The position numbers were made by a program, and so were the translations under genes. The notes beneath the pieces were generated by a model. The model did no database searches and was not told the DNA's origin. It worked only from the letters and a program-made list of their open reading frames with translations. Shown in pieces: positions 60,847-64,000 of a stretch of DNA of 64,000 nucleotides (position 1 is the stretch's first letter; each line of letters begins with the position of its first letter). Location of the stretch: NCBI RefSeq assembly GCF_002995745.1, contig NZ_PVXQ01000016.1:1-64000 (forward strand). Reading direction: 5' to 3'. This stretch comes from Clostridium vincentii (GTDB lineage: Bacteria; Bacillota; Clostridia; Clostridiales; Clostridiaceae).

Positions 60847-60919
60847 AGTTTATACTTTAAAAGTATTGCCTTTAATTTTATTTTTAAACACTGTTTCAAT
60901 ACTTTTAATAACATAATAA

Positions 60920-60954
60920 TAGGCGTAGCATAGTTGAACCTATTACTACACCTA
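60920..60954 (-). terminator. Terminator after the SPOR-domain gene
   Basis: TAGGTGTAG / CTACGCCTA (one G-U pair) with an inner ATAG / CTAT, followed by TTATTATG on the minus strand, 78 bases after the stop. Confidence 0.6.
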
Positions 60955-61031
60955 ACATAGTTTATCATTTAATAGAATCTTAAACAAGTGAGTTTTTCTA
61001 TTTATGATGATTGTAATTTTTTTTTAATAAT

Positions 61032-61700
61032 TTAACTAATCTTGTATTTTATTAATATATTATAAAGAAAATTCAGAGAATCTTTGCTAGATTCTTCATT
61101 ATATTCCTCCGGTAAATTTTTAATGTTTTCTACTAATAATTTAATTTCTTCATTATCGCTTACTTTTGATGAAGCTTCCTCTGTCCAAGCTTTGAATTCA
61201 TCAGTATTTATACTTTTAACATCTTTTTCATAAACACTATTTATTATCTTAATATATCCTTGAATTATTTCACCTTCAATCTTACTTCCTGTATCTGCTA
61301 TAGGTATATCATATTTTATTCTAAAGTTACTTATATTCGCTGCTGCAAGCTCATTGATTTTTGCTTCTGCTTCCTCATACATGAAAATTCCTGCTATAAT
61401 TTTAAATTTTCCAGCTTCTTGTACTATAAAAGCACCATATTCTTCTGGTATTGTATTCAGTAATTCCTGTGCACTTTGTTCATTTGCATATAATCCACAT
61501 TGAATTGCAGTAAATGATTTATTTTCCTCTGTAGATATTATTTTCTCATTAGATGTAGTGCCATTACTTTCATTTCCACCTATCAAGAATATATTGTAAA
61601 CACCTATCCCAATAACAATTGATAATATAATAATAAGTAATAGCCACCAGACAAAGCTATCTCCTTTTTTCCTTTTATAATCATATCTTGTGTACCTCAT
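61032..61700 (-). CDS. SPOR-domain membrane protein
   Basis: A basic N-terminus, one membrane helix (about 17-40) and a SPOR-like domain (about 65-135, FTAIQCGLYANEQSAQELL ... FKIIAGIF) that binds denuded glycan. A helical C-terminal part of unknown role follows. SPOR proteins gather at division sites. SD AGGGGGAG precedes ATG. It lies alone between pepD and maf. Confidence 0.82.
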   Translation of the reverse strand: MRYTRYDYKRKKGDSFVWWLLLIIILSIVIGIGVYNIFLIGGNESNGTTSNEKIISTEENKSFTAIQCGLYANEQSAQELLNTIPEEYGAFIVQEAGKFKIIAGIFMYEEAEAKINELAAANISNFRIKYDIPIADTGSKIEGEIIQGYIKIINSVYEKDVKSINTDEFKAWTEEASSKVSDNEEIKLLVENIKNLPEEYNEESSKDSLNFLYNILIKYKIS

Positions 61701-61830
61701 ATTCTCCCCCTTATATATTTAATTATAATTTTACTTCGTTTGTAATTAGATATCTAGCTTAAACAGACTCTAATATATATATATTACCAATGGGACTTCA
61801 TTATTCATTATGTAGCACTCTATTAAAACT

Positions 61831-61872
61831 AAAAAAACTCCACCTGCACTTCTATGCAGATAGAGTTTTTTA
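61831..61872 (-). terminator. Terminator of pepD
   Basis: AAAAAACTC / GAGTTTTTT outer stem with CTGCA / TGCAG inner stem, ending 3 bases before the stop codon of pepD on its downstream side. T-run on the minus strand. Confidence 0.85.
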
Positions 61873-61874
61873 AT

Positions 61875-63335
61875 TTAATAATTATTATCTATATTTTTTA
61901 ATACTTTCACTAAATATTCCCACACTCTTTCGGTTGAGCTAATTGATAAAGTTTCCTGTGGGGTATGAGCATCCATTATATCAGGTCCAAAACTTATCAT
62001 GTCTAAACTTCCTAATATTTCCTCAAACAATCCACATTCTACACCAGCATGAATTGCATAAACCTGCGGATCTTCATTATAATGTTTTTTATAAACATCA
62101 ATACACAATTCTCTGATTTTAGAGTCCTTCTTGTATTCCCAAGCAGGGTAACCCGCATTAGTCGTAAAGGTTCCTCCTATAATCTCTGTGATTAATTTCA
62201 TTCTTGAAACTATATCTTCTTTTAAAGATGGAACAGAACTTCTAACTGCACTATCAAACTCCACTTCATTATTTTTAATTCCTAAAACTCCTAAATTTGT
62301 TGAGCTTTCAGTTAATCCATCTATATTAGCACTCATTGTATTGACTCCATTCGGATATAGGTACAATAGGTTTATTACCTTTTCAGTACATTTATTTGTA
62401 AACTTATTTTTGAAGATACTTTTCTCTTCTTTTATTGAGACAATAACTCCTGAATCTTGGGCCTGAAATTCATTTTTAAATATTTCATTAAAATTATTTA
62501 CTATCTTAAATAATTTTTCCTCTTCTTTTTCCCTAACTGTTATAAAAGCATCTGCTTCTCTAGGGATAGCATTATTCTTAGATCCTCCACTTATCGAAAC
62601 TAAATTCAAGCTAATATTGTCTAAAGTCTCTTGAAGAACTCTTCCTAATAATTTATTCGCATTTCCTCTTCCCTTATGAATATCACTACCTGAATGACCG
62701 CCTCTTAATCCTCTTACTTCAATATGAAATATTTTCTCGTCTTCCATAGATTCTAGCTCTACTTTAATACAAGAACTGGTCCTTATACCTCCAGCACTGC
62801 TAACTAATAAAAATCCTTCTTCCTCAGTATCGAGATTTATAAGAATTTTCCCTTTAATATCATCCTTAGAAACCTCAATAGCACCAGTCATTCCTGCCTC
62901 TTCATCTGTTGTTATTAACACCTCTAAAGCAGGATGTTCTATTTTATCCCCAGTTAAAATAGCCATTGCATATGCCACTGCTATTCCGTCATCAGCCCCT
63001 AATGTAGTTCCCTTTGCATATATTTTATCTCCTTTTATTTCAAGCTTTAATGGATCCTTTTCGAAATCATGGTCAGTTCCAATATTCTTTTCACATACCA
63101 TATCCATATGACCTTGTATTATTACTGTAGGCGCTTGTTCATATCCCTTTGTAGCTGGCTTTTTTATTATAATATTTAAGGCTTTATCTTGAATTACCTC
63201 AAGACCAAGTTTATTAGCGAAATCAGCTAAATAATCACTTATCTGTTTTTCATTACCTGACCCTCTAGGTATATCAGATATCTCCTGAAAATATTTAAAA
63301 ACCAAAGTAGCTTTAGAATTCTGTAAATTTTTCAT
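61875..63335 (-). CDS. pepD: Aminoacyl-histidine dipeptidase PepD (M20C)
   Basis: This zinc peptidase splits Xaa-His and other dipeptides in the cytosol. Metal and catalytic blocks are IQGHMDMV, GADDGIAVA, TTDEEAGMTGA, LRGGHSGSDIHKGRGNA and AIHAGVECGLF. The 486 residues are full length. It is divergent from pyruvate kinase across 154 bases that hold TATACTAAGA repeats. Confidence 0.95.
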   Translation of the reverse strand: MKNLQNSKATLVFKYFQEISDIPRGSGNEKQISDYLADFANKLGLEVIQDKALNIIIKKPATKGYEQAPTVIIQGHMDMVCEKNIGTDHDFEKDPLKLEIKGDKIYAKGTTLGADDGIAVAYAMAILTGDKIEHPALEVLITTDEEAGMTGAIEVSKDDIKGKILINLDTEEEGFLLVSSAGGIRTSSCIKVELESMEDEKIFHIEVRGLRGGHSGSDIHKGRGNANKLLGRVLQETLDNISLNLVSISGGSKNNAIPREADAFITVREKEEEKLFKIVNNFNEIFKNEFQAQDSGVIVSIKEEKSIFKNKFTNKCTEKVINLLYLYPNGVNTMSANIDGLTESSTNLGVLGIKNNEVEFDSAVRSSVPSLKEDIVSRMKLITEIIGGTFTTNAGYPAWEYKKDSKIRELCIDVYKKHYNEDPQVYAIHAGVECGLFEEILGSLDMISFGPDIMDAHTPQETLSISSTERVWEYLVKVLKNIDNNY

Positions 63336-63370
63336 TTTTGCACTCCTTTTCCTCTTGAATATGTTAATAT

Positions 63371-63450
63371 TATACTAAGATTAGTCTTAGTATATCATCT
63401 AATAAATATTAATTAAAATTTTCAATATTTTTATTTTATTAATACTAAGA
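63371..63450. promoter_or_regulatory. Operator-like repeats between pepD and pyk
   Basis: TATACTAAGA-TTAG-TCTTAGTATA (63371-63394) is a perfect inverted repeat with 10-bp arms. A third half-site ATACTAAGA occurs at 63442-63450, about 40 bases before the pyk start. Their place between divergent genes suggests a shared regulator, which I cannot name. Confidence 0.5.
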
Positions 63451-63489
63451 TAAACTAATCACCATATTTTGGAGGAGGATATATAATTT

Positions 63490-64000
63490 ATGCAAAAAAC
63501 TAAAATGATTTTTACAATCGGACCAGCTAGTGATACAGAAGAAATGCTTAGAACATTTATTAAAATTGGTATGAGTGCCGCAAGGTTAAACTTTTCCCAT
63601 GGAACACATGAATCTCATAAAGAGAAAATTGTCTTACTTAAGAAAATCAGAGAAGACATGGACTCCCCTACTGCAATTATTTTGGATATCAAAGGGCCTA
63701 AAATTAGAACTCATAACTTCATAAATGATGGAGTAGAGATTGAAAAGGGTCAAGATTTTTCATTTATTTGTGGTGAGGAAATATTAGGTGATAATACAAA
63801 ATGTTCTATTACCTACGACATACTTTATAGGGATGTAAGACCTGGTGGAAGTATTCTTGTAGATGATGGTCTATTAAAATTTGAGATTGTTAATGTAGTT
63901 GGAAAAGAAATCAAATGTAAAGCAATTGTTAGTGGTTTAATTCAAAACCATAAGGGAGTTAACGTTCCTAACGTTACAATTCAACTTCCATCTATTACAG
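63490..64000 (+). CDS. pyk: Pyruvate kinase, cut by the window end
   Basis: It makes pyruvate and ATP from phosphoenolpyruvate. The first 170 residues are seen: MQKTKMIFTIGPASDTEEML, the active-site SAARLNFSHGTHESH, AIILDIKGPKIRTH and VDDGLLKF with HKGVNVPN. ATG 63490 has GGAGGAGG 11 bases upstream. The frame stays open to base 64000, so the catalytic Lys and C-terminal domain lie beyond. Confidence 0.96.
   Translation, partial: MQKTKMIFTIGPASDTEEMLRTFIKIGMSAARLNFSHGTHESHKEKIVLLKKIREDMDSPTAIILDIKGPKIRTHNFINDGVEIEKGQDFSFICGEEILGDNTKCSITYDILYRDVRPGGSILVDDGLLKFEIVNVVGKEIKCKAIVSGLIQNHKGVNVPNVTIQLPSIT

Overview
The window is AT-rich, with strong Shine-Dalgarno sites, compact operons and many perfect rho-independent terminators. 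The proteins (RodA, MreBCD, MinCDE, a SpoIVFB-type protease, Prp/L27, ComEA, many PTS and DeoR/RpiR regulators, ferredoxin-type aldo/keto reductase, butanol-type dehydrogenase) point to a low-GC, spore-forming Clostridium (cluster I). I cannot name the species. No rRNA, tRNA, CRISPR array or prophage was seen.

Layout. (1) 1-7.4 kb: a DEAD-box helicase, a PsiE-like membrane protein with a DUF697-type GTPase, an rRNA methyltransferase, ComEA, and a D,D-carboxypeptidase on the + strand. (2) 7.4-13.8 kb, minus strand: rplU-prp-rpmA, obg, yhbY, nadD, yqeK, an LCP ligase and an RluD-type pseudouridine synthase, with an L21 leader before rplU. (3) 13.9-44.6 kb: an accessory block holding an orphan zinc-ribbon membrane protein, an FtsX-type ABC exporter, a phytase-like phosphatase, a galactose-PTS/tagatose-6-phosphate operon, an HNH-like gene, a duplicated maltose-type PTS/6-phospho-alpha-glucosidase locus, an alcohol dehydrogenase, a nickel ECF transporter with larCEB, a MerR-controlled aldo/keto reductase and a frameshifted MIF-type tautomerase. 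(4) 44.6-60.9 kb, minus strand: maf-radC-mreBCD-pbp2, minCDE-rodA-mgsA, SpoIVFA/SpoIVFB-like proteins, two radical-SAM-associated proteins and RNase G. (5) 61-64 kb: a SPOR protein, pepD, and the start of pyruvate kinase on the + strand.

How it fits together. Regions 4 and 2 are the two halves of one conserved Firmicute cluster (mre-min-spoIVF-rng followed by rplU-prp-rpmA-obg). Region 3, about 30.7 kb, sits exactly between rng and rplU, so it looks like an insertion of niche genes into the cell-shape and ribosome backbone. Inside it, sugar uptake and breakdown dominate. A GAT-family PTS feeds galactose-6-phosphate to LacAB, LacC and a GatY-type class II aldolase. An alpha-glucoside EIICB feeds two GH4 glucosidases. 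The Lar genes would make the nickel-pincer cofactor, but no LarA is present here.

The most informative signals are traces of genome change. The mal locus is a tandem duplication in which one unit lost malB and the other lost its regulator, leaving a readable fragment of the regulator gene. The lac locus has a second lacR with a matching promoter and a decayed lacA start. A tautomerase gene is broken exactly at an A AAA AAC heptamer. An HNH-like gene carries ATA where its ATG would be expected. I did not find a clearly new multi-gene defence or mobile system.
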